Source: a virus
Strand: one strand, 5' to 3'
DNA: 64,000 bases
IMG/VR virus record: IMGVR_UViG_3300044617_001715
Coordinates: 1 to 64,000 of that record
Shown: piece by piece, positions 44,707 through 52,447 of the stretch
Layout of the letters: every line of letters starts with the position of its first letter
Numbering within the stretch: the stretch's first letter is position 1
Notes under the pieces: generated by a model
Told to the model about the DNA's origin: nothing
Seen by the model: only the letters and a program-made list of their open reading frames with translations
Databases searched by the model: none
Program-made: the position numbers and the translations under genes

Positions 44707-44925
44707 ATGATTTCAGTTTTAGTTTCGGTGGCGATGATGGCAGCAGAACCCGCAGATCTATTTAGACGCGGTGGCTCTTGCCCCTCAGGTTCTTGTTCTG
44801 CACCCGCTTCTGTAACCAAAGAAGTTACAAAAGAAAAGAAAGTAGAAGTATCTACTGGCCAATTGTGCGGAAAAACCAATTGCTGTTTTCATAAAGCAAA
44901 ACGCTTTAAGAAATCTTGCCGATAA
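44707..44925 (+). CDS. Small secreted Cys-rich protein (72 aa)
   Basis: AAGGAG precedes the ATG. A short hydrophobic N-terminus (MISVLVSVAMMAAEP) looks like a signal peptide. The mature part has CPSGSC, CGKTNCC and a final basic stretch with Cys (KRFKKSCR), so disulfides or metal binding are possible. Short Gly/Ser/Cys-rich exported proteins of this kind occur in planctomycetes, from memory. A strong terminator follows at 44941. The function is unknown. Confidence 0.5.
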   Translation: MISVLVSVAMMAAEPADLFRRGGSCPSGSCSAPASVTKEVTKEKKVEVSTGQLCGKTNCCFHKAKRFKKSCR

Positions 44926-44940
44926 TCAATAAGGTAGTTT

Positions 44941-44984
44941 GCCTTTAGGTTAGGATTAACGCTTAACCTAAAGGCTTTATTTCT
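44941..44984 (+). terminator. Strong intrinsic terminator
   Basis: A 12-bp perfect stem GCCTTTAGGTTA/TAACCTAAAGGC (44941-44952 and 44964-44975) is followed by TTTATTTCT. It closes the long rightward late operon. The stem is equally stable on the other strand, but only the plus side has the T-rich tail. Confidence 0.8.
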
Positions 44985-44994
44985 ATGAGGACTT

Positions 44995-45354
44995 ATGAAT
45001 ACTCAACTTCTTGGCGAGTATTATAAATCAGATGTAGATTTAAGCCCTGGCACAGAAGTGCTAGATATGTTTACTGCGGTTAAATATACAATCAAAGAAT
45101 ACATAAGAGTTAAAGTGTATTACCGAGAAGTCTTTGAGCTTTGGCGGTACGGTTGGATTAAAGCAGATAACACCTTATGGAAAATTGAAAACAAAAACCT
45201 AATACTACTTAACAAAATACCAGTAACAAAAGACGAATTACCTACATACCCTCAGCCCAAAACCCCAATACCCAACAAACCACAAACCGAACCACCCCCA
45301 GAAGAACGAACTCATCAAATCCTAAAAGCGTTTTTAAAACTAAATCAACTTTAA
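44995..45354 (+). CDS. Hypothetical protein with Pro-rich tail (119 aa)
   Basis: This starts 11 bases after the terminator, so it needs its own promoter or readthrough. The 119-residue product has a compact N-terminal domain, then a long Pro/Lys/Thr-rich stretch (TYPQPKTPIPNKPQTEPPPEERT) and a final helix. No motif is recognised. It lies between the late operon and a glycosyltransferase gene beside the integrase, a common place for lysogenic-conversion genes. Confidence 0.45.
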   Translation: MNTQLLGEYYKSDVDLSPGTEVLDMFTAVKYTIKEYIRVKVYYREVFELWRYGWIKADNTLWKIENKNLILLNKIPVTKDELPTYPQPKTPIPNKPQTEPPPEERTHQILKAFLKLNQL

Positions 45355-45367
45355 ACTAGAGTGCAAT

Positions 45368-46060
45368 ATGTTTTATAATAAGTTTAGTGATATACCTAAA
45401 TCTCTTATAAAAGCAAAACCACCTCTTATAATCCCAATGTTTAATCAGCTTTTTTATTTAACAAACACCATCAAACAAATGGATAAGTTTAATTTAAACA
45501 ACATAATAATATTAGACAATGGCTCAACGTATCCACCACTTTTAGAGTGGTATAAAACAACAACTCTTCCTATAGTTTGTTATCCAGAAAATCCTGGGCC
45601 AAGGGATTTCTTTTTGCGTAGTGAAATATGGAACAACTTACCAACTTATTTTTTTGTGTCTGATCCCGATTTAGAATTCCCTGACAAAGTACCTAATACT
45701 TTAGTAAAAGACTTAATAGATTTATCAGAAAAAAAAAGATGGAAAAAAATAGGATTAGCTTTAGACATTAAAGAAAAAGATAAAATTTGCCCTACTATTA
45801 ACATTCACGAACCTTCTTATTGGAAAATCATATTAGATACAACAGACGGTGGTGATCCCATATACGAAGCTTTAACAGATACTACTTTTGCTTTTTACAA
45901 CAAAAAATACTTTGATGACGAATTCTTTATAGCTCCGCGTCTAGCTGGACGTTACACCTGCAAACATCATGGCTGGTATTACAACAGACCCGAGCCAAAA
46001 GAAGAAACAGAATATTACAGACAAACACAAAAATTTTGTTCTACTATTGATCGATCATAA
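45368..46060 (+). CDS. GT-A type glycosyltransferase (230 aa)
   Basis: A 230-residue protein with the hallmarks of family-2-like glycosyltransferases. An N-terminal strand-helix IPMFNQLFYLTNTIKQMDK is followed by NNIIILDNGSTYPPLLEWY. A DxD-type metal motif in FFVSDPDLEFPDK (about residues 97-109) comes next, and then a late acceptor region. It would transfer a sugar from a nucleotide donor. It converges on the integrase gene and overlaps it by six bases. A gene in this place may alter the host surface during lysogeny, but that is inferred. Confidence 0.65.
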   Translation: MFYNKFSDIPKSLIKAKPPLIIPMFNQLFYLTNTIKQMDKFNLNNIIILDNGSTYPPLLEWYKTTTLPIVCYPENPGPRDFFLRSEIWNNLPTYFFVSDPDLEFPDKVPNTLVKDLIDLSEKKRWKKIGLALDIKEKDKICPTINIHEPSYWKIILDTTDGGDPIYEALTDTTFAFYNKKYFDDEFFIAPRLAGRYTCKHHGWYYNRPEPKEETEYYRQTQKFCSTIDRS

Positions 46061-47284
46061 AAACAAATTAGTTTCAAACAAAGTTGCTACACTTTTGTAT
46101 TGGTCAGGATTTAGTTTTAAATAATGAGTGTTAGTTATATTTAAGTTTTCATGTTCTCCAATATCTTGCAATAGCTTTCCTTCTACTCCGTTTTGACCTA
46201 AAAAACTAATAGCAGAAGTTTTTAAAGCGTGAATATCAATGCTACTTCCGTCAGGATATCTTCTAGGTATACCTGCAAAGGCTAAATCTTTATGAAAATC
46301 TCTAGTTAAAATTTTTCCTAAATTAAATATTCGTTCTTTAGCTTTTATTTTTTTCTCTTTGATCCAGCTTTTTAACATTACTGCCATACTTAAAGGTAAA
46401 GGTTTAGATAGTATCTTTCTTTTTTTAACCCTATCGGCAGAAAAGTTTGCACAAGGATAAGGCCCATCTAATTCTAAATCTTGTGGAGTTAAAGTTAAAG
46501 CAGCTCCTAATCTGGATACGCTGGTAAAAAGATAATAATAAAGGAGAGCACGACAACGAGATTTAGTTTTTAAGTAAGCTGTATACTTAGGAGTAAACTT
46601 AATTAACTTACCTGTTCGGCTGCGTTGAAAGAAAGGTCTTAGAGTAGTTGCTCGTATAAGCTTTTTAATTTGATATACATTAAGAGCTTTTCTAGATTTG
46701 ATTTTTACTCCGCTAAACCTTTCAATAGATTTAAATTTGTTTTTTAACCAGTACCCTTCTTTTTTACACCAAGCTCCAAAGACTTTCAAATATCTCCTAC
46801 ATACATTCTTCGTTGTAGCCGACCAAATATTTCCTTTTTTTGATTGTTTTTTATCTAATAATTGAAAAATTTTATTGGTGTTTATTTCAGAAAGAAATGT
46901 AATTGAAGGATGCTTTAAAAAACAAGTTAAGATGTAAGTCACATCTCTTACATATTTCTCACTACGGCTTTCTCTTTTAAATGACTCTAAAAATAAAGCT
47001 AGCAACGCATCAATATTGTAATTTTCTGAATCAGGTCTTAAGGAATTTAAACCCAACGCTTTGTTTTCTTGTTGTTTATTATATCGTTGCAAGTAAAGGT
47101 ACGCAGCTTCTTTTGAGGTAACCCCTTTAAGTGTAATAAACTGCTTTCTTTTATCGGGCAAACCTGTACCTAAAGAATAAAAAGGGGATTTCTCTACCAC
47201 CTTTTTTGCCCCTTTTGTTTTAGCTGCAACCCTTTTGCCGTTTAACACCCATCTAATCCTTGTTCTGCGTATGATGTAAGCCAT
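46055..47284 (-). CDS. int: Tyrosine integrase with HxLK in place of HxLR
   Basis: A 409-residue tyrosine recombinase with an N-terminal arm-binding part, a core-binding domain (about 70-180) and a catalytic domain. Visible active-site residues are R258 (SVSRLGA), H352 (DIHALKTS), H378 (GEHEN) and the nucleophile Y388 (NTHYLKL). The second catalytic Arg, normally in HxLR, is Lys (K355), a rare substitution that may slow or weaken catalysis. Directly upstream lies a site with a half tRNA and arm-type repeats, which fits attP. It is probably the enzyme that inserts the phage at a host tRNA-Gln gene. Confidence 0.9.
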   Translation of the reverse strand: MAYIIRRTRIRWVLNGKRVAAKTKGAKKVVEKSPFYSLGTGLPDKRKQFITLKGVTSKEAAYLYLQRYNKQQENKALGLNSLRPDSENYNIDALLALFLESFKRESRSEKYVRDVTYILTCFLKHPSITFLSEINTNKIFQLLDKKQSKKGNIWSATTKNVCRRYLKVFGAWCKKEGYWLKNKFKSIERFSGVKIKSRKALNVYQIKKLIRATTLRPFFQRSRTGKLIKFTPKYTAYLKTKSRCRALLYYYLFTSVSRLGAALTLTPQDLELDGPYPCANFSADRVKKRKILSKPLPLSMAVMLKSWIKEKKIKAKERIFNLGKILTRDFHKDLAFAGIPRRYPDGSSIDIHALKTSAISFLGQNGVEGKLLQDIGEHENLNITNTHYLKLNPDQYKSVATLFETNLFL

Positions 47285-47305
47285 AAATACTTTGCCTTGA
47301 ATTAA

Positions 47306-47332
47306 GTTTTGGGTTACCTAATGGGTTACCTA
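47306..47332. repeat. attP left-arm integrase-binding repeats
   Basis: GGGTTACCTA occurs at 47311-47320 and 47323-47332, a 12-bp period, within a 27-bp block that is repeated exactly at 47602-47628. The paired direct repeats flanking a tRNA-derived core are typical of arm-type sites for the integrase N-terminal domain. Confidence 0.7.
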
Positions 47333-47423
47333 CAATCGGTAAAACAGTCCTTCATTGGCTATTATGGTACTTAGGCAGGCAAACGCCAAGTCAACCTTTA
47401 AAGCTCAAGCAAACGGCTTTAAA

Positions 47424-47558
47424 GGCTTATATTAAAGGAGTATTGGCTTATATTGGGTGTTAAGGTTTAACTAAAAAAAGAACTGGGGAACTAGGATTCG
47501 AACCTAGACAAACTGCTCCAGAGGCAGGTTGTCGTGCAAAAAATTATTATCATAAGCC
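47424..47558. repeat. Accessory repeats around the attP core
   Basis: GGCTTATATT occurs at 47424-47433 and 47445-47454, 21 bp apart (two helical turns). A shorter inverted copy, ATAAGCC, lies at 47552-47558 beyond the core. They may bind an excisionase or a bending protein. No host factor can be named. Confidence 0.4.
47481..47537 (-). other. attP core: 3' half of a tRNA-Gln(CTG)-like gene
   Basis: Read on the minus strand, this holds a 4-bp anticodon stem CTGC/GCAG with loop CTCTGGA (anticodon CTG, Gln), a 5-base variable region, a T-arm CTAGG-TTCGAAT-CCTAG, and the 3' acceptor strand TTCCCCA plus G, ending at 47483. The 5' half (acceptor strand and D-arm) is absent, so it is not a functional tRNA. 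Phages that insert into a tRNA carry just this 3' part so that the gene is restored on integration. Identity to the host may extend to about 47537. Confidence 0.75.
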
Positions 47559-47601
47559 TATATATTACAATAACTTAAGTGTACTCATTATTAAAACTTG
47601 C

Positions 47602-47640
47602 GTTTTGGGTTACCTAATGGGTTACCTATAGGGTGACCTA
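47602..47640. repeat. attP right-arm integrase-binding repeats
   Basis: GGGTTACCTA occurs at 47607-47616 and 47619-47628, with a variant GGGTGACCTA at 47631-47640. All three keep the 12-bp period of the left arm. The last overlaps the stop codon of the adjoining leftward gene. Confidence 0.7.
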
Positions 47641-47916
47641 CTTAACAAACTCTGGTTCTTCTTCTATGCTTTTAACAAAGCTAATAACTTCTTCTACCTC
47701 TACGGCATCAAGATACATTTCAACAGGGCTATTATCAAACGCTTCTCCGCATTCTTCGTAGTAAGCGGGAGCATAACCGTCTTTAGATTTTCTAAGTAAT
47801 GTTACTGTGTACAAAACTTCTTTTTTATCTTGTCCACCAACAGAAAGGTTTGTTGGTGACTCTACAATTTTTAAAAGAATATTTGGTTTTACATAAGTCA
47901 TTTCTGAAAATCGCAT
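47638..47916 (-). CDS. Small acidic hypothetical protein (92 aa)
   Basis: The start is the ATG at 47916, with AAGGAG (47928-47923) six bases upstream. An earlier in-frame ATG lies inside a terminator hairpin and is rejected. The 92-residue product is acidic at its C-terminus (LDAVEVEEVISFVKSIEEEPEF). No motif is recognised. Its stop overlaps the attP arm repeats, so integration-related DNA and coding sequence are interlocked. Confidence 0.55.
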   Translation of the reverse strand: MRFSEMTYVKPNILLKIVESPTNLSVGGQDKKEVLYTVTLLRKSKDGYAPAYYEECGEAFDNSPVEMYLDAVEVEEVISFVKSIEEEPEFVK

Positions 47917-47932
47917 AAGTAACTCCTTATAT

Positions 47933-47962
47933 ATAAAAAAAGGAAGCCCGAAAGCTTCCTTT
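47933..47962 (-). terminator. Strong intrinsic terminator after the nuclease gene
   Basis: On the minus strand a 9-bp perfect stem AAAGGAAGC/GCTTCCTTT (47962-47954 and 47947-47939) is followed by a T run to 47934. It closes the leftward recombination operon just before the 92-residue gene. Confidence 0.8.
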
Positions 47963-48012
47963 AATCTCATCTTCTTGATGAACGAAATTATTAATTAAAT
48001 ATCTATTTTTTA

Positions 48013-48885
48013 CTAGGGTTCAGCGTGATTTGATTTCTCTTGTTTGTATTGGTCGCAAAATTGTTTTACAGAACAATAAGCTTCACACCGAGTTTTTTCT
48101 CCTGGCCTTTTAACAATGAATACTTTTTTGCTTCCTTGTTCTTTTTCAAACAAAGCTTTATCTGTAAGAGCTTGATCTTCAGTTAAAGCCAAAGATAATG
48201 CTCGTTTTTGACCGTCTTTCATTACAGCAAAAACAGCAGGTTTCTCCCATTGTTCTTCTGGTGTACATAAAGGTAAAGCTTGTTTAGCATCACTATGTTT
48301 TTTGACGCGATCTTCTATTGCAATTTGAGCTTCTTCTTTACTCCACAAATTTAAAGTAACAACTTGAACTGGACTTTGTGGATAAGTAGGTTTCATTCTA
48401 GCTTCTTTAGCTTGCCAATCTCTAAGGATTGCAACAACTTCTAATCTATTTACTTCGTGCCCATGCCTCCTAAGCAAGTGAGCATAAGTATTTAACTGAT
48501 TAGTCCAGTCTTTATGTTTAGAATCAAAAACCATAGACCACGCAGAAGTTACTTTGTAGTCCTGAAGCAAGCCTTGGCTCTTTACAAACCTGTCAAACTG
48601 TCCACTAATTTTATAACCAAGAATATCATCTACCAATCTGGTTTCTGTAATAGCTTCTGTATCAGATCGTCTTAGAATTTCGTGAATACATTTACCTAAA
48701 AGAACCCAAATTCTATCAGAGGCATCTTGTGATATTTGATCTTGGTATTTGTTTTCTAAACTTAACAGTCTTGGCGATTTCCATAAATCTGTAACGCTTA
48801 AATCTGAAGACCCTTTAGAATAGTCGTCAAAAGTAATTGCATTGACCAAAGATTCTGGAAGGTTTTTAACATTAGTTATTTTCAT
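48013..48885 (-). CDS. PD-(D/E)XK nuclease, RecB/Cas4-like
   Basis: A 290-residue nuclease. The core motifs are GKCIHEIL (H68), GQFDRF (D98), LLQDYKVTSAW (D109-x-K111) and a following QLNTYAHLL (QxxxY), the arrangement of RecB-family and Cas4-like nucleases. The C-terminal CEAYCSVKQFC gives three closely spaced Cys, reminiscent of the iron-sulphur cluster of Cas4/AddB, with C at LPLCTPEEQ as a possible fourth. Metal binding is not proven. It probably resects DNA ends in recombination or degrades host DNA. Its start overlaps the upstream gene. Confidence 0.75.
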   Translation of the reverse strand: MKITNVKNLPESLVNAITFDDYSKGSSDLSVTDLWKSPRLLSLENKYQDQISQDASDRIWVLLGKCIHEILRRSDTEAITETRLVDDILGYKISGQFDRFVKSQGLLQDYKVTSAWSMVFDSKHKDWTNQLNTYAHLLRRHGHEVNRLEVVAILRDWQAKEARMKPTYPQSPVQVVTLNLWSKEEAQIAIEDRVKKHSDAKQALPLCTPEEQWEKPAVFAVMKDGQKRALSLALTEDQALTDKALFEKEQGSKKVFIVKRPGEKTRCEAYCSVKQFCDQYKQEKSNHAEP

Positions 48886-49372
48886 ATCGACCTTTCATTT
48901 GATTGTATTCTCGAAAAGAAGAAACCATTTTTGTTACAAGTTTTAAATCTCCAATAGACTTATACAAATCGTCTACTATTTGATCTGACATTCGATCTGT
49001 TATGCTAAAATCTAAATGCTTAAGAAGATGATCGCCTTTATAAAGAAAAAGAATAGGTATACCTAAATTTTGTTTACGGCTTTTTACTTTGTTATTAGTA
49101 AGCTTTAAGTACATTTCTTTTATATTTTCTTTTTCAATTCCGATAAGTACCGCTTCTTCTCTTGCAAATTGTTTATCACATAACTCTCTGTATTTTGCTG
49201 CAAGTAAAGAATCTCCACTTACAATAAGAAACCCTTCTAGCTCTCCTTTTAAAACCCCTGACAGCTTGTATTCATCCATTGCTTTGTCTACATGTGCAAT
49301 GTAAGCACAGTAAACACTAGATGAAAGCTGTTCTAAAATACGCGAAGAGTAATCTTCAATGTTGCTATCCAT
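48872..49372 (-). CDS. Hypothetical protein (166 aa)
   Basis: A 166-residue, mostly helical protein whose start overlaps the stop of the HTH gene (TAATG) and whose stop lies within the nuclease gene. It has a negatively charged N-terminal half and a C-terminal RMSDQIVDDLYKSIGDLKLVTKMVSSFREYNQ helix. No motif is recognised. Coupled translation with the nuclease suggests the two products act together. Confidence 0.55.
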   Translation of the reverse strand: MDSNIEDYSSRILEQLSSSVYCAYIAHVDKAMDEYKLSGVLKGELEGFLIVSGDSLLAAKYRELCDKQFAREEAVLIGIEKENIKEMYLKLTNNKVKSRKQNLGIPILFLYKGDHLLKHLDFSITDRMSDQIVDDLYKSIGDLKLVTKMVSSFREYNQMKGRYENN

Positions 49373-49548
49373 TATTGAGTTTTATCCTTTATTAATTTTT
49401 GAAGATTTTCCACTGGAATTCTTACGCACTTTCTTGAAAGTTTTATTACTTTTAATTGTTTTGCAAGAATCATACGGTCTATCGTTTTTGGGTTTACTGC
49501 TAACCAATCGGCTGCTTGTTGCCTTGTTAGCATTACTTTTTCTACCAT
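49372..49548 (-). CDS. MerR-type HTH DNA-binding protein, excisionase candidate
   Basis: The start at 49548 is fixed by a TAATG overlap with the stop of the small membrane protein upstream; an upstream TTG in the same frame is less likely. The 58-residue protein is one winged-helix domain: MLTRQQAADWLAVNPKTIDRMI, then KVIKLSRKCVRIPVENLQKLI. This is the excisionase/HTH_17 pattern. Small proteins of this type bind attP to direct excision or regulate early promoters. The nearby integrase supports the first reading. Confidence 0.7.
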   Translation of the reverse strand: MVEKVMLTRQQAADWLAVNPKTIDRMILAKQLKVIKLSRKCVRIPVENLQKLIKDKTQ

Positions 49549-49670
49549 TAGTTTTCTTCTTTCTTTTTTCTGCAAAAGGTACTCGAAATAAATTCTTGAA
49601 CTCCTTTTGCAAATAAATCTGAGATTGTATCTACAACTACAATAGCCAGGGTTAAGATAACTTCGCCCAT
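49548..49670 (-). CDS. Tiny membrane protein (40 aa)
   Basis: ATG at 49670, with AGGAG eight bases upstream. The 40-residue frame starts MGEVILTLAIVVVDTISDLF, one hydrophobic helix, and ends with a basic-acidic KKKEEN tail. Its stop is coupled to the start of the HTH gene (TAATG), which is good evidence that it is translated. The function is unknown; a toxin-like, regulatory or lysis role is possible. Confidence 0.5.
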   Translation of the reverse strand: MGEVILTLAIVVVDTISDLFAKGVQEFISSTFCRKKKEEN

Positions 49671-49681
49671 AACGGATGCTC

Positions 49682-49978
49682 CTACTTTAGCCAAAACCAT
49701 GTTTTGCCTCCCGTTCTTTTAGTGAATGAATCCTTTACTTGAGCAATAAACTTTTCAATATCTTGTTTTAACTTTTCACATTCTTTTTCGCATAATTTTT
49801 GAATGTCTGTTTTTATTTTTTCTGTAAGCTTTGTAGATTCTAAAAGCAATTGCAGGCTAATCTTTTCAGACTCTTCGTCTAATTTTTCTAAGTTGTTTTT
49901 AACTTCTAAAGACATTTTGTCTGACGCATCTTTAACATAAGTACCAACAACTCGTTTAATCTCATCTTCAATAGCCAT
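49682..49978 (-). CDS. Coiled-coil hypothetical protein (98 aa)
   Basis: A 98-residue protein that is almost entirely helical, with Lys, Glu, Leu and Ser in heptad-like spacing (SEKISLQLLLESTKLTEKIKTDIQKLCEKE) and no membrane segment. No family is recognised. It lies inside a run of closely spaced leftward genes. An oligomeric structural or adaptor role is plausible from composition only. Confidence 0.5.
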   Translation of the reverse strand: MAIEDEIKRVVGTYVKDASDKMSLEVKNNLEKLDEESEKISLQLLLESTKLTEKIKTDIQKLCEKECEKLKQDIEKFIAQVKDSFTKRTGGKTWFWLK

Positions 49979-49990
49979 ATCAAAATCCTT

Positions 49991-51085
49991 TTATAAAGTG
50001 GCCACTAATTCCTTTGCAGGCACAGTGCTTGCAATTTCTTCTGAACAATCCGTGTCAAACGGAACAGGACTTAAACCTCTAAAAAGTGAACGAAATGTCG
50101 GAGGTTTTTCTTTAGTAATTAAAGCTAAAGTTTCAGAAGCTATAAGACCTTTAACCTTTTGAACAGTTGTTTTTACAAAAGAAGAAAGGTCAATCTTTGA
50201 AGTGTCAGGATAATTTAAACCATAACAAAAATTATTAGACGCAAGTTTAACTAATAAAACCCTTACGCTGCGTAATCCGTTAGCTACTTCATTTGGGTCT
50301 GGTCGATAAATATTTTTGCGTAAACAAACACCTGTTTCGCTTACATCTAATTTTTCTTTAGTTGCAAGAAGTACCCAACCTTCATAAATATCAATCTGAT
50401 TTCCTTCCATTGGTTCGGTGTGTACATGATTTATAATGTGTGTAACAAGATAGTCTTCTTTTTGAAAACCAGAAAAAAGACCGCAGACAGCTAAACCTTT
50501 TAAATAAATATTTTTAAACCAATTTGCTGCAATAGGTATGTTCACAACATTTACTCCATGAATATGTTTAAAACTTTTTTGCGGAGAAGCGGGAATAAAT
50601 CTAACTGTTATTTTTGACAACGATCTATTCTGTTCAAAAAAATAAAGCAAACCTTCTTTTTTCCATTCGGAAACTAAATTTCCAACATTTTTTAATTCAA
50701 CCTTGTTTCCACTCCAAGACAGTTTAAATACACTAGATAAAAATCGATTTGCTATCGAAAGAGCATTACCGTATTTGCAAATTCTGTCTAATTTATTAGC
50801 ATCAAAAAAAGAAAATTCTTTGTACTTAAAATAAGTTTCTAAACATTTATAAGAAACATTTTTAGTAGAAAGAGAAATAAAAGAATTTTCAATTGCTAAC
50901 GAGTGCTTTGCATATAAATAAGGTGCAGAATAAATTTTTTGTTTTTTCTCTTTTTTATTTTTAGTTTTAAAAACTAAATTTTTCTTTGAATTAATCCTTA
51001 AGCAAGCTCGTAAAGCTTTAAATCCAGTATAAGTTTCGTCAGGAAGTTCTTTACAAGTTTGCATTGCTTTTTCTTTAAGATTCAT
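49991..51085 (-). CDS. Hypothetical protein (364 aa)
   Basis: A 364-residue basic protein with GGAG upstream of the ATG, which lies one base after the stop of the VWA protein gene. The N-terminal third has several Lys-rich stretches, and the C-terminal third is helical. It shows no known motif. Its place directly after the MoxR and VWA genes suggests a substrate or cofactor of that system, but nothing in the sequence shows this. Confidence 0.5.
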   Translation of the reverse strand: MNLKEKAMQTCKELPDETYTGFKALRACLRINSKKNLVFKTKNKKEKKQKIYSAPYLYAKHSLAIENSFISLSTKNVSYKCLETYFKYKEFSFFDANKLDRICKYGNALSIANRFLSSVFKLSWSGNKVELKNVGNLVSEWKKEGLLYFFEQNRSLSKITVRFIPASPQKSFKHIHGVNVVNIPIAANWFKNIYLKGLAVCGLFSGFQKEDYLVTHIINHVHTEPMEGNQIDIYEGWVLLATKEKLDVSETGVCLRKNIYRPDPNEVANGLRSVRVLLVKLASNNFCYGLNYPDTSKIDLSSFVKTTVQKVKGLIASETLALITKEKPPTFRSLFRGLSPVPFDTDCSEEIASTVPAKELVATL

Positions 51086-51086
51086 T

Positions 51087-52439
51087 TTATAGCTCCATGT
51101 CTATTGTTGTTCCCCAAGCTGGGGCAGTTCCTTGACCATACCGTAGAAACAATGTATCTACACCCGGATCAGCGGGGTATTGACTATAGCAATCAGTTAA
51201 GCACACAATTAAATCAGGTTGATAATCTAAAGCTTTTCCAATAACCTCAATGTGGCATGTGCCTCCGCCACCTTTAACTTTTGGTTCCCATAAGTCATCG
51301 GGTTCTAAAATTTCTTCTTTGTATACTTTTACATCGTGCCACAAAATTGCTGTGTTCTTTTTGTGTTGCGATCTAAAGTCGTTAACTTCTGCAGCAAAAG
51401 CAGACAACAAATTCGTATTAATACTTCCAGAAGTATCAATGAGAAAAACAATTGTTCCTAGTTCTTTTCCACCCAATGATGGAAGATGATACTTTGGATA
51501 AAATCGTTTGTCTGGTTTAGTCCAAACAGTTTCGCTTTTAGAAAACTTAAGAAGATATTCTTGAAGCAAATGCTTCCAATCAACTTTAGGTTTTTTTTGT
51601 GCTAATATTCTTGATAAAGATCCCGGTAAATCTCCCCGCATTTGTGCAGTTTGTTTTGCCATCTCTGTCATAAGTTCGGTATCAGATTCGGCTTCTCGTA
51701 ATTCTTCGGGTGTAGCTTTGCCTGGAGGCATAACTTCACCAAAAGTTTGAGGACATTTATACTTAATTGTTTCGTTAGGTGCATTTGTTTTTGTAGGAGT
51801 CTCTTCCGCGTCTTCTTCAAAATCGTAATCAGAAGTCGAATCAGAACCAAAGTCTGAATCAAAATCTGAGTCAGATTCTGAAGACGAATCAGAAGAATCA
51901 TTTTCTTCAAAACAAGAATCAGAGTCATCATCTAAATCTTTGTCAGGATTAGAACCATTACCATTAGATGGAATAGGATTGTCGTTAGTCTTTTCTTGAG
52001 GAATTCCATTCTTAGGGTCTTTTAGTAACTCATAATAAGCTTCTGCGGTAAGATCTTTTGGTAAAGTTTCAAACGGTTTTACACCCGGAACACATACTCC
52101 CTGAGGTAATAGAAAATTTTGCTCTAAGCAAATAGGATTGATAGCTAAATCCGCAGCAATATTCCAAAGCTCTGGGTTCCTTGCTCCCATTCGAGTGTGA
52201 TGAAAAAATAGTATATGCCAGATTTCGTGACAAAGAGTACCAATCAATTCTTCATCTGACAATTTTTCTACAAACTCTGAATTATAATAAATATTTTTCC
52301 CGTCTGTACTCATTGTTTTAGCAGAAGCTTTTTCTTCTATGTCTAATTGCATAACGCAGCTACTGAAAAACGGAGCTTCCGGTTTTGGACTTAACAATAA
52401 TTTTGTTAATGCCCTACTTATCTTTTGTTTTACATCCAT
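51087..52439 (-). CDS. Metallopeptidase-VWA fusion (DUF2201-like)
   Basis: A 450-residue protein combining two modules. The N-terminal half carries a zinc metallopeptidase motif, LCHEIWHILFFHH (H71, E72, H75), followed by NIAADLAIN. A low-complexity acidic Ser/Asp linker (about 165-215) leads to a C-terminal von Willebrand A domain with the MIDAS motif LIDTSGS (D335, S337, S339). This combination is known as DUF2201 and is usually encoded beside a MoxR-type ATPase. Together they are thought to assemble or remodel protein or metal complexes. Here the ATPase is two genes upstream. Confidence 0.75.
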   Translation of the reverse strand: MDVKQKISRALTKLLLSPKPEAPFFSSCVMQLDIEEKASAKTMSTDGKNIYYNSEFVEKLSDEELIGTLCHEIWHILFFHHTRMGARNPELWNIAADLAINPICLEQNFLLPQGVCVPGVKPFETLPKDLTAEAYYELLKDPKNGIPQEKTNDNPIPSNGNGSNPDKDLDDDSDSCFEENDSSDSSSESDSDFDSDFGSDSTSDYDFEEDAEETPTKTNAPNETIKYKCPQTFGEVMPPGKATPEELREAESDTELMTEMAKQTAQMRGDLPGSLSRILAQKKPKVDWKHLLQEYLLKFSKSETVWTKPDKRFYPKYHLPSLGGKELGTIVFLIDTSGSINTNLLSAFAAEVNDFRSQHKKNTAILWHDVKVYKEEILEPDDLWEPKVKGGGGTCHIEVIGKALDYQPDLIVCLTDCYSQYPADPGVDTLFLRYGQGTAPAWGTTIDMEL

Positions 52440-52447
52440 GATTACTC

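Noticed and set aside
47481-47540. A tRNA gene
   Set aside because: Only the anticodon arm, T-arm and 3' acceptor strand are present; with integrase-type repeats on both sides it fits an attP core.
49382-49612. A Lys-rich 76-residue minus-strand frame over the HTH gene
   Set aside because: It is a frame shadow; the HTH protein and the 40-residue protein with TAATG coupling explain this DNA.
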